Part shown: piece by piece, positions 21,483 through 31,560 of the stretch
Position numbering within the stretch: the first letter of the stretch is position 1
Layout: the number at the start of each line of letters is the position of its first letter
NCBI GenBank assembly: GCA_014925825.1
Contig: JACGCK010000068.1
Location: 176,001 to 240,000, forward strand
From: Pholiota molesta
Lineage: Eukaryota; Basidiomycota; Agaricomycetes; Agaricales; Strophariaceae
Direction: 5' to 3'
DNA length: 64,000 bases
Notes under the pieces: model-generated
What the model was told of the DNA's origin: nothing
The model's input: the letters and a program-made list of their open reading frames with translations, nothing else
Database searches by the model: none
Position numbers and translations under genes: made by a program

Positions 21483-24070
21483 CTAGCTCTTTCTCCGCCA
21501 TTTGCTCTTCCATCGACTCAACTTGCCGGTGAAATCCACCCTCTCATCCTTGATTCGTTGTCGTTCTTGGGCGACGACGGCCTCCATATCATCCAGCTCG
21601 CGTTTGAGCTCGTCGTTCTCCTCTTTCAGAGCGATCGCGGTGGCTTTGGCATCATCGAAGATAGTGTGGCCGCATTTCGGGCATGGCTTCGAATTGGGTG
21701 GGAAACGGTGTTGAACAACAGGGATGAGGATGGTGCTCCAGGTGTCTTTTGTCGATTTCGCGAACCTGTCAGCTGAGCGCGACGTTTCGAAAGGTGTTGA
21801 CTGAGGGATGTTCGACAAGTCTACATCGGAAGTAGCAAGGAATAGTTTAAGGAAGCCGACGTCGAGATCCTGATTATCGCGAAGATAATACGCGAATGGT
21901 GAAGCCCCTCCAGATCCGTAGCCTATCGTAAGTGTACCGCCGTTTTTCCTCAAAGGAGGGGTTGTATGGTCCTCATTTGCTGGAGGTTGATAATAGGCGC
22001 CTAATATATACGTTAATGAGAGTGATATAATCGATCGAAAAAAATTGGACAGACCAACGCTCATATCACTGTTATCAAAGTAAAATATGTATGGATATAA
22101 ATCGTAGGGGCCGTTGTTTGTTAACTTCAACCCGTAAGGACAATCCTCCTCGACAACGAACTCGACCAGATTGTGGTGGTAAAGAGAAGAGCCGATAGGC
22201 ACCAGCTCCGAAGTCCCAAAGCTATCCGTGTCCAATGACAGATCTTCCAATCTGTAGAAATCAACCTCGATGTTCGTCGAAATATCAGTATTTGCGTTCG
22301 TCCTGTTGATTTTCCAATAGTAATGAGCAGCCGCCTTGAGCACAGGAACTATAGCCTCGACGGTCAGCTCCACACCATCGCATAGGCGTGTGAGCCCGTA
22401 CTGCGTTATACGTTCGTCTCTGATGAGGAAAATGGCCATGTCGTTCTCTTCTGCAATTTCGATGTGGGCTTTACGTGGAGAGTCTACCAGCACTATGTTC
22501 TCTAACTCTGCATGGTTACCGCGCATGAGTTCGACCAGTGCTTGATAGCAAGGAAGGAGGCGATTTTTGAGTGGAATGTAGAATCTGATATCTTCCAGCG
22601 TACCAACCTTCGCCAGAAGCGCTAGAGCAGACTCAGGAACAGCGAAGGGATCAGATGTTGTGGGGAACGTGAGTGTAGTCGAGAATGCGCCCAGCGAATC
22701 AACGCGTAGCCGGCCTAGGGGTGCGTCGAAAGAGTAATCGTCACTGGAGTATATAGTGAGCTCTGCCCCTGAAGTGATCCCATGTATCGTTCCAGCGTGA
22801 AGAACGAACTGTTTATTGGAATTCGTGAGATGAAAACATGTCCGTTGAGTCACCGCGACCTTGGCGTCGAATAAGCTTCTGCTCGCGTTACGGCCTATGC
22901 ATTGAGGAGTCTGACTATGGCGTTCGTCAGAAATTGCGACAGAGACACAAATAGAACATTATTAGGCCGTACCCAGGAATTCGATCTATCCGCGTAACCA
23001 GGTCGGAATATAAGAGTTCATGCGGGGATGGGTGGCGTAGAAGGTTGAGAATGGCCTTGGAAAAATTGCCACGTCCGTGAGTCTCTCTTGCGACTTCGGA
23101 TGGGCTACAGGCGGATATGAAAATGTACGGTGGGTGCTCCTCGGGAAAACATGACTTCCCAAGCCCCGGTTTCTCATCGGCTCTCCAGACCTTTTTTTGT
23201 TCCAGCTCGCTGCCCCAGGGTCCAAGTGATTTCAATCGAGCAGACCGCACTCGTGTCGAGGAAAATTCGTCGGGTTCTTGACTGACAGAAGGTGGCGAAT
23301 ACGAGCAATCGAAAATAAGAGTCTGGCAAGACGCGTCAATAACGTAAGTTAAGATGCCATAATGTGCCACTCACGATGTTGTCGCCTTTCGTCTCGACAA
23401 TTTGGGAAACTAAGGAAGCTATTGCCCGATGTCCAATCGTTGAAATTTCATGTGCCTGATTTTCTGAATAGTCGTAAGGAATGATACATCGGTCTGCGGT
23501 CGAAGAAGAATTTGACGATTGCGTCTCGCCGCCATGACCCGCGTAGAAAATGAGTATTGGATCCCCTTTTGAGATCCGGGAATCATCCCTGAGACGGCCC
23601 AACGCTTCAATAATCGCAGCGCGTGTTGCCGATCTATTTATGAGTGTCTGAATGTTCTCCGGCGGAATCGCAAGGTCTCTTTCGAGATATTCCTGAAAGG
23701 CCAATGCGTCGGGAACGGCACCTCGGAGAGGCTTCAAGGTCTCCGAACGGTAGGAATTAATGCCAATGAGAATCGCAAACAGACCCGTCTTCGACCTAAA
23801 TCAGGATAAGACGTAAAGTCGTAGTGGTACAGTGGGAAACGAACCTCGAAATTACAGTGGGGGGCTTATACTTTGCTGGGCTAGAGAGAGTTGAGTTATC
23901 AAGTTGAGAAATACAACGTGTAGCTGAGTGGCCTACTTCAGGACATTTGGATTCGACTCTCCGGCTTTGCTGTCAAAGAATCTGTCATTGAAAATGTAGT
24001 CAAACATGTTCGAAGGAGTATTCTGACCTCCAAAGCGAAAGGAGAGTTTCCTCGCGATTTTTAGAAGCAT
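21483..24070 (-). CDS. Caspase-fold (C14) protein with substituted catalytic Cys and a long C-terminal domain
   Basis: Exons 24070-23937, 23880-23845, 23795-23375, 23322-22973 and 22914-21483 close in phase to 790 residues. The caspase domain (about 50-325) begins GLFAILIGINSY and continues PLRGAVPDALAFQEYL. It holds the His-site motif LIFYAGHGGE and the region DNITLIFDCSYSPP where C14 proteins usually read D-C-C-H-S-G, so Ser replaces the expected catalytic Cys. The domain ends near YIFISACSPSE. A domain of about 450 residues follows, as in other agaricomycete caspase-like proteins, ending with a zinc-ribbon-like KPCPKCGHTIF and a Lys/Glu-rich coiled coil. Family members are Cys peptidases linked to cell death; this one is probably a pseudo-enzyme. 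The start at 24070 is the best in-frame ATG but an upstream exon is possible. Confidence 0.78.
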
Positions 24071-24616
24071 TGTTGGGGGGTAGAGTCGACATGAAGGTTT
24101 GAACGACGTTGAGGAACTTGGACGCTGCTGGTTAATAAAGTCAAAACTTGTCACATTCGGGCCAACGTGAAGCTCGAAATCATTAAAATTTGCAGTGCAC
24201 GGACATGCGTCAGTCTCACGGCCATGCGTTGGACTCGCATTAAAACCTTGAGGCAATATGCGAGATCATTAAATATAAATATATCAACCGGCACCGGGCA
24301 CATCGTGTCAATAAGTATAGTGTAAGAACTAATAGCGCTCTATATTGTGTGCAGAATAATTATGACCTACCAGCGTCAAATTCTGTCAGTGGGTCCTTCC
24401 AAGATAAACGAAAAGTATAACGGAGACATGACGGCCTTATGTAGTCACTCAGATTCATCAATGACATCGTAGGAATTTACGCATTCAAGAAAGGGGCCAT
24501 TATACCTCGATGAACTGAGTTAGAACTTGTATAGCACTACACGCAAAATACAAGGATCGGTCCGTTAGATAACGTACACTTTATGGCCCGTAAGTCCATC
24601 TATATCCATACAAGTA

Positions 24617-25419
24617 TTAGACAGAATCTCTGACAAGAATATCATAATGTCCCGGTCTATACGAGAAAAAAGAATAACCTCATGAGTACATAACGCAACA
24701 CCAATGATTCGGTAGAATGGCAAGGGGGACGGCAACCGGGCAACGTACCTATACAGCAGCACCAGCGCCTGTTTATTTACGTCCAAATCGTTTCGGAACT
24801 GAATGAAATCAACGTGCCCATCCTGCGCCACACCGTTGAGGTATGCAAGATCAAGGTTCAGCTTCAACGCGTTTGACAGAGCGTCGATCTCAACATTATC
24901 TGTGGGAAACGTTGGATAAGAGCATTCAACTTTCAATGAAAGGTGATGACAGTTTTATCTTTAGATTAAACACGCACCAGCTTCCTTGCCCATAGCTTGT
25001 ACGACGTTTGACGTGAACGAGTCGACATCCGTGAGTTCTTTCGTGTCAGGATGAACCAAAAAGCCGTCATAGTTGCTCCGATTGAGGCGAATTTGAGCTG
25101 ACTGGTATACATGTTTAAAACCGCTCAGTTGCTAAAGGACATGCGAACGAGGGAACATTTTACGCACGGTGAGTAGTCTTAAATAGAGCACGACGGAATT
25201 AGAATCTAGATTGCCCATATCAGTAGATTAGTCTCGTAAAGTTGGCAACGCGACGCACATTCAGCGTTCTGGAAGGTCTCGAGCAAGACTTCTGCTGTCA
25301 TCCCTTTCGAAACTTTCTCCACGAGTTCCTTGAATACGTCATAGTAGTCTTCGTATACTAGTTTCTCAATCCCCGCGTTATCCAAGATACTAGGCGTGGT
25401 GGTGCAGTCCTGCGTCACG
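24617..25419 (-). pseudogene. 5'-truncated otubain (peptidase C65) deubiquitinase
   Basis: Exons 25419-25250, 25205-25168, 25101-24978, 24899-24749 and 24656-24617 join in phase. The product matches the middle and C-terminal part of otubains: YYDVFKELVEKV, LYLRLLTSAQIR, FTSNVVQAMGKEADNVEI, then a DLAYLNG segment, and the His-containing end LLYRPGHYDIL. Otubains are OTU-fold cysteine peptidases that remove or bind ubiquitin. The N-terminal catalytic motif (usually DGNCFYRA) is not found in any frame for several hundred bases upstream, so the Cys/Asp half of the active site is missing. It lies about 550 bp upstream of the caspase-fold gene on the same strand. It is a truncated pseudogene, or an otubain with a very distant first exon. 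Confidence 0.65.
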
Positions 25420-25429
25420 CTGTAGCAAA

Positions 25430-26750
25430 TTTCAACATTTCTATGTCAAAACTTCTCAAGTAAAGAAATATTCTTTCATTCTCAATATGATCCAGTTATC
25501 TTGACATTTTTACTCGATGTCAAGGGCACCATAGTACCAGAAATGTTCGACTAGAAGAGAAAGTCAGGTGCGGACACTTTTTACAGGTAAGCTGCTGACT
25601 AAGCAGCACGCCCAAAAGAGTACTTAGTCAATGAAAAAAATCGAACGAATAACGATAGTTAGAATGCTGCGCGGACAACGTCATACAGCCAACACATTCG
25701 TAAATACATTGAATTATCCCTTTCAATAAACCTACGCGTAACCCATGGACGCTCTCCCACAGTCTGCAGTGGCCATGCAGTGCTTGCAGATGTGTTGCGA
25801 TTTCTAGATCGCCGTATAGCCTTGAGGCTCAAAGCGCAGCAAATGATCCCCAAAAAAAGGGGTCTGAAGACGATGAAGCTATGGCGGATGCGGCTTTTGG
25901 CGAAGGACGGCATGCATTTCTCGTTCGCCTTGGGCGGTCGCTGACGTGGGGGATGTATGTACGCTGTTCTGAATGGGGCAGGGGCGTGCTAGTTAACTGC
26001 GATTGTAGTGTTGAATGCATGGCGTGTTTGCTTACTTATATGGTAGTTCAGATGCTGATGCAACGGGACCGGGAACTAAGGCCTACTGAGAAATTATTCT
26101 GAATGGCTGCAGGGTTGGTTGTACAAGTGGTGCAAGAATTTACGACGTTTGGCGTACATTGATGGTGTGAGCCTTGATCGATTGATCTTGAACGTGTGAA
26201 TGTCTCTTCGATCTTGCATAACAAAATTCTCATTTCTTTTTCGTGGATGTACATCCTTCAATGACGATACACATAACACCATTGAGCTGCGACATATCTA
26301 AGCATGCCCAGAAGAACTGATTGAGAAAAGAAAACAAGCAGGTGCGCAGAATCGTGGACGGTGTGTCGACGAGTGGTAACACCACCGTAGCCTTCCTCCA
26401 AGTCAACGCGCAGTCGGTCCATCCTGGCACCCAAAGAAAAATGGACCACGAGAAGTATGCTATGCTCTCCCGCGCTGACAGGGCACCCCAGGCGGTTATC
26501 CCTTTACGCAAGCACGACGCGCGTTCAAGTTTTCACAACATGCACTCGGTCCTGCCGCGGCAGCGCCCGCACAAGCGCTCCGTCTTCGCGCAGACACGCT
26601 AGCAGCCGCAGGGCGCCTGGGTACCGGCGCACGCGGGGTCGCAGGCGCGCACGCGGAGCTGTGTGGAATCATGGTACAACGTAGAGACGGACGGACGGCG
26701 GGCGGACGCGCAGTGCGCACCGCACCGTACGAGAGGGGCGGATGGGGTGT
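25430..26750. other. No gene recognised; one dispersed-element copy at 25884-25980
   Basis: About 1.3 kb with short frames only. The segment 25884-25980 is a third copy of the GCGGCTTTTGGCGAAGG element seen at 18707-18935. It is again followed by a TGTATGTACGCTGTTCTG segment matching the end of the other copies. Confidence 0.45.
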
Positions 26751-27300
26751 TTTTGTTTTGTGGACAATGTTTTGTGGATAACGTTTTGTGGATAACGTTT
26801 TGTGGATAACTGGGGGTGAATAGTAGTAGTAGTAGTATGTAGTAGTAGCAGATTCTAAGTAGGAGCAGCAGGGTGTGAGTGGGAATAGCAGGTTTTAACG
26901 AGAGAGGACGACGATAGCGAACGGGATGCATGGCGGATGGACTGAACGAGAGAGGATGATGCTTGGAGATCAGGGGACGATGTAAGTATTCCGGCGGAAC
27001 GTGCGTTAGATAGGAAGGGGAGGATGTGGGAGGGATGTTCCTTGATTGATAACAGGCTATGGTTTGTGGATAACAAGTAGAAAGTACTTAGTAGTAGCAG
27101 GTTTGGACAACAGATGGCGAGCGATAGCGAACGAGATAGCAGATGGACTGAACGAGAGATGATGGACTCGGACAATGATTCTAGATCAGGGGACGACGGT
27201 TGCAACAGAAGGATGTATGGGACACCGAGGAGGGCGAGGATGGCGATAACGAGACGTGATGTTCCTTGATTGTATGCAGCGAGATGGATAACAAGGATGG
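26750..27300. repeat. Short tandem repeats and a diverged tandem duplication
   Basis: TTTTGTGGATAACG occurs about four times at 26752-26812, followed by an AGT microsatellite near 26822. A block near 26890-27040 (GGTTTTAACGAGAGAGG, GATGGACTGAACGAGAGA, GATCAGGGGACGA) is repeated in diverged form near 27098-27290. The 175-codon minus frame across it is a repeat translation. Confidence 0.55.
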
Positions 27301-27404
27301 AGGCATGCGAGAGACCAATCGAAAGCAGATGAGACGAGATGATGTGAACAAAGGACACGACGAGACCAGCCCCAACCCCCAACTACACGCACCCCGCGCC
27401 CGAC

Positions 27405-29172
27405 CTAAGCGAACCCGCGGATCCACCCGCGCGACGGCGACCGCCTCACGCCCGCCGCGCCGCCGGCGGGGATCTCCACCGGGCTCGCGCGCGGCGTCTC
27501 CTCTGCGTCGACCTCCTCATACCCGTCCGTGTCGTCGTCCTCTTCGCCCGCGCCCCACCCGCCGGCGGCGGCGCTGGTGCCGTTAACGCCCCCGCCCAGT
27601 TGGTGTGCCTGTGTATGTGCGTCGGTTAGGAGCCCGCGCCTCGGGTGGTGGGCCTGGCGCACAGTATCAGATCCCAGACGGACGGTATCCGACTTCAGAC
27701 GGACAGTACCAGACGCAGACGACGAGGCGGAGCGCGCGCGCAGGAACACGGGCGCGCGCGCGGCCTCTGAAGAAGGACGTGCGGCGGTGGGAGAGGGCGT
27801 CTGCGCGAGCAGCGCGGCGACGCGCGCGTGCGCGTGCACCAGGGAAACTGCGGGCGGCGAGGTGGAGGTGTGGGACGACGACGCAGGGAAGACGGAGAAA
27901 GAGGCTGCGCGCACGAGGGGGCGCGGGGTCGTGCGTGGGGCTATTCTGGATGGATGTGTGTCAAGGAGCGAGGAGGAGGAAGAGGCCGACGGCGGGAGTG
28001 GTGCGTGGAGGAGCGCGGAGGCGAGGTGGTCGTCGTCGGCGTGTGCGTTGGAGGAGGAGGAGGTGGTGTGCGGCGGGGAGGGCGCGTGCCGCGTCGGGCG
28101 GGGCGCGCCGCGTTGATTTGGGGCGGGGCGCCGCGGGAGGTGGGGGCGGTGAGGACGGAGAGGGCGGATGCGGACGTGGATGTAAATGGCGGTTTGACTG
28201 GGGTGTGTCCGGTGGGCGACCGGGTGAATGGCAGAGATGATGAGTGGGATGGGTGTGCGGGTGTGGAGGAGGAGGCGTAGTCAGCCGGCGAACGCGGCGG
28301 AGCGGCTGGGAACGGTGACGGGAATGGCGCGGCGGGGGATTCGAGCAGCGTGCCCGCGGTCGTCGCCCGCCGCGCGCCTGATGCCGCCGCAGCCGAACTG
28401 TACGTTGTCAGCCCGGGCGGCGGGGGACGCTGCCCGCCGCCATCGCTATCCCCACCCGCCCCCGGCTCCTCCATATCCTCCATCCACGACTCCCGCGGCG
28501 CCCATCCCCCGCCATCCGCGTCGCCATCGCGCGCGAACAGCCCCTTCACCGGCGAGCGCGTGCGCGTGCCGTCCCGATGCCCCGCCGGCGGGGGGCGCGC
28601 GTGGTGCTCCCGCGGCGAATCCGCGGGGGGGAGGCTGGTGGCGCCGCGGATGAGGGGCGAGGGGAAGCGCGGGCGCGTGCGCGGGGGCGGGTGCGGCGCG
28701 CGGATGGTGTCGTCCGGGGCGAACGCGGCGAGGTCCGCGTTGGTGAGCACGGCGAAGGCGTTGGCGGTGGCTGGGGTGTATATGCTGGCATCGGGGTCGT
28801 GGGCGCGGTGGTGGTGGTGGGGCGGGGCGGGGGGCTGTGAGGTGAAGAGGGTCAGGCGCGCCGGGGCGCGGTGGCACGGGACGGGGTAGGGGGTACGGAC
28901 CTGGCGGCGGCGGAGGGCGGTCTGCGTCCAGCGCAGGCCGTCGAGGTCGGCGAACTCTGCCTTGACGGCGGCGAAGGGGCGGAGGAGCGTCTGGCGCTGG
29001 TCCTGCGGGGAGTGGCGTAAGCGCTGGGCGGGGTGTGGTTGGGTTGGGGGGTACGTACCTCGGTGAGGGTGAGTGCGTCGGCCTCTTCTGCGGCGAGCTC
29101 GCGCTCTGTCTCGAGGAGGCGGAGCCTGCGCTGCTCTGCGCGCGAGGCAATGAAGAGTTGGTCTGCGGACAT
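27405..29172 (-). CDS. GC-rich coiled-coil protein of unknown function
   Basis: Exons 29172-29059, 29002-28901 and 28834-27405 give about 548 residues if one base is missing in the last exon; without it the frame stops at 27941. The N-terminal 70 residues (from MSADQLFIASRAEQRRLRLL) form a charged helix or coiled coil ending near FADLDGLRWTQTALRRRQ. The rest is Pro/Ser/Ala-rich and disordered, with SIYTPATANAFAVLTNADL, TRSPVKGLFARDGD, an acidic EEDDDTDGYEEVDAEE segment near the end, and GWIRGFA at the terminus. No known domain is recognised. The missing base probably lies at about 28020-28200, where G/C runs abound. Codon usage is extremely GC-biased compared with neighbours. A short 5' exon may precede the ATG, since a TCAG acceptor-like site lies just upstream. 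Confidence 0.55.
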
Positions 29173-30341
29173 CGGGTCTGACAACAGCAGAAAAATAGGA
29201 GCAACATCGACTCCCTCGGTGACGGTCACTCTTCGGCCATCCGTGACGTGACACATCGTGGCACTGTTCGGCGCAGGTTCGGCGTGTTGGCAGTCCTGGC
29301 TCAGGGCTGCCTCCGACCGCGACTACCAAGCCCCCTCACTCTATTCCACCCCGTCCGTCCCCTTTCCTTCCCCTCGTCGTGGCTGGACACCATAGCAGTC
29401 ATTACGCTCCTGCCGCACCGCGACACACTTATGCGCCTTCCCTTTCCAGCCCTACATCAACTCAAGCGCTTCGACACCTCTCCGCGGCGCCGCGCCCTTC
29501 GATCCGCGCCTTCCTGCATAGCTGTCGCCTGAACATGAGCAGGGTTGACTCTGCGGGCCCATACATCCGTTATCTCCCGTCCTGAACACGAGTATCGAGT
29601 CGACTTGCGCGTCGCCTGGGCTCCTGCACACGACGACGATGGGCGTAGATGACGGGACTGCACCGTGACGTGCTCGGCGTGTAGGCGCCGTGCCACCGCC
29701 CCTGTGCGTACGGCGCGCCGCGAATCCCCGCCCCACGGCTGCGCTTGGGCAGCGGCCCCGGCCAGCGCACCCACCATCGCCGCCGAAGCCCATGCGCCCC
29801 GCGTCTGCCGCGCACAAAGACGCCCCGGATGTACCGGCGCCGGCAACGTATGAGCGGTGGGGGCGCCCTGCGACGACGCACGCACGCCGCGCCATGGTGC
29901 CCCGGGTGCCACGGTGCCCGCACCCCCGAGCCCCAGCGCGCTGCGCGCGCCCTCGACGACGCCGACACCCGCGCCGCCACCGCGGTTCTCCAGGTATACT
30001 GACGGAGGACGGGAGGGTAGCCAGTGCACAGGGCGGCAGCGAACAAACCAACAAGCAAGCCACGCGCGTCGAACCCCCCCCACCTCGCTCGCAGATACCC
30101 ACCCCTCAGCCTCATCCGCAGCCGTGTGCGAGTGTGTTCCCCTGCACCCGCATGACGGTCCCCGCGATCGTCCTGCGCGCCGTATATAGCGCGATGCCCT
30201 CCGCGGCACCGCCTAGCCCGCAGCCCGCCACCACCACGCCCACCCCCGCGCCCACCACGAACGACCATCACGCCCACCACGAACGCCCACCCACGCCCGC
30301 CCACGCCCGCCCACCACGCCCGCCCCACCCCCATCTGACAA

Positions 30342-30435
30342 AGTGCCGATCCCCATCCCATCTGGGAAAGTGCTGCTCCCCATCCCCGTCTGGGAAAGTG
30401 CCGATCCCCATCCCCGTCTGGGAGAGTGCCGATCC
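30342..30435. repeat. Tandem repeat, about 28-30 bp, three to four copies
   Basis: Units of the form CCGATCCCCATCCC.TCTGGGAAAGTG repeat head to tail with few differences. Confidence 0.75.
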
Positions 30436-30497
30436 GGCGCCGACGCGCCCGTGGGCATGAGCATGAACCCCCGTAATGTACCGCGCGGGCGGGCGTT

Positions 30498-30602
30498 GGG
30501 TGGGTGGGTGCTGGGTGCTGGGTGCTGGGTGCTGGGTGCTGGGTGCTGGGTGCTGGGTGCGTAGGGTGCTGGGTGCTGGGTGCTGGGTGCTGGGTGCTGG
30601 GC
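30498..30602. repeat. Seven-base microsatellite (TGGGTGC)n
   Basis: About 13-14 copies of TGGGTGC with one interruption (GTAGGGTGC) near 30561. The purine/pyrimidine strand bias is strong, with G-triplets every 7 bases. Confidence 0.85.
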
Positions 30603-31318
30603 GGGTTCGCTCGCTGACGCGGAACGCGCTGGGACGCACGCAGCGGCGCGCGGCGGGCAGGGGGGCCGCGACGCTGGACGGACGCACGTTGGAAGTACGC
30701 TGGAAAGGCACGCGCAGCGAGGCGGCGCGGGGTGGCGTGCATGGGCGATGGCGATGGCGATAGCGTTCGGGGCGCTCGGGACGCGCACTCGGACGCGTAC
30801 GCGGGAGGCAGTGCGCGCCCCGAGTCGTGCTTGGGCGCGCACCCGGTGCTGAACTGTGGATGGCGTGGATGGGTGTGGGTGTGGATGGATGGGGGTGGTC
30901 TGTGTTCCACGGCAGGCAGGCAGGCAGGCGGGTGTCGGGAGTAGCCGTGCCATTGAATCTCACACTCCGTGTTTTCTTTTTCTTTTTCTTGTTTTTTTTT
31001 TGTTTTCTTTTCTCTCTTTTGGTTCGCTCTATTACTTACTGCTGTGTGCGAAGCAAGTGGAATGCAGAAATTGCAGGAGACAAGGGGGTTGGTTGGCTTT
31101 CTTTCTGCCATCTGGTGTCTGTTGTCGTAGTGCGGCTGTGCGAAGGGGGTGCACGACGTGCGCGCGCAGGATGGGATTCGCGCACTTGGCGATGCAGAAC
31201 ACGGAACCGCGGGGTGCAGGTGCATGGCTAATACCCACCAACGTGCCGTCTGGGACACCTGCGAAAGTGCGGGGCAGAAGAAGTGTGAACTTGCAGGAGC
31301 CGTAGAGATCACGAATCC

Positions 31319-31560
31319 GCGTCAGCGCCTTGTAGAAGATCTCTTTTCATGGTGTCAAAATCTACTCTGCGTGAATATGGCTCACCAATCGACTGCTGTC
31401 ACGCCGGAAATCTGGTATCAGGGATGGACAAGAGAGACGATGCGCAATGGCCCAATACTGATATCATTGGTGGTTAAGTACGGAAGGTTTGGCCAAGGTG
31501 GAAGTGGAATTTAGAACCTGCGACGACATGTACTTATTCTGAAAGTACAATTTCTCGGCG
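31319..31560 (+). pseudogene. C-terminal fragment of an F-box family B gene
   Basis: The frame QRLVEDLFSWCQNLLCVN continuing to PEIWYQGWTRETM matches the last 65 residues of F-box B3 (56976-57164). The similarity continues about 45 bp past the B3 stop (GAAAGTACAATTTCTCGGCG). The usual TGA stop is changed to CAA here, so the frame runs five codons further. No F-box or upstream exon is present. The fragment abuts the promoter of F-box A2. Confidence 0.7.

Larger units (their letters stand above)
29260..31310. other. GC-rich stretch, no convincing gene
   Basis: Very long open frames exist on both strands (up to 580 codons on the minus strand), as expected at this GC content. None has domains, and the longest runs straight through minisatellites. 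A short stretch at about 30130-30250 on the minus strand reads like a small membrane segment (GLGGAAEGIALYTARRTIAG) and could be an exon of an unrecognised gene. Confidence 0.35.

Noticed and set aside
26230..26511. Minus-strand frame of 93 codons
   Set aside because: No homology, splice pattern or conserved copy supports it.
26855..27382. Minus-strand Leu/Ser-rich frame of 175 codons resembling a membrane protein
   Set aside because: It lies on a diverged tandem duplication and the hydrophobic runs follow the repeat; no borders or homology.
29570..31312. Minus-strand open frame of 580 codons
   Set aside because: It runs through the 28-bp and TGGGTGC repeats and other low-complexity DNA, and shows no domain. 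Long frames are expected at this GC content.
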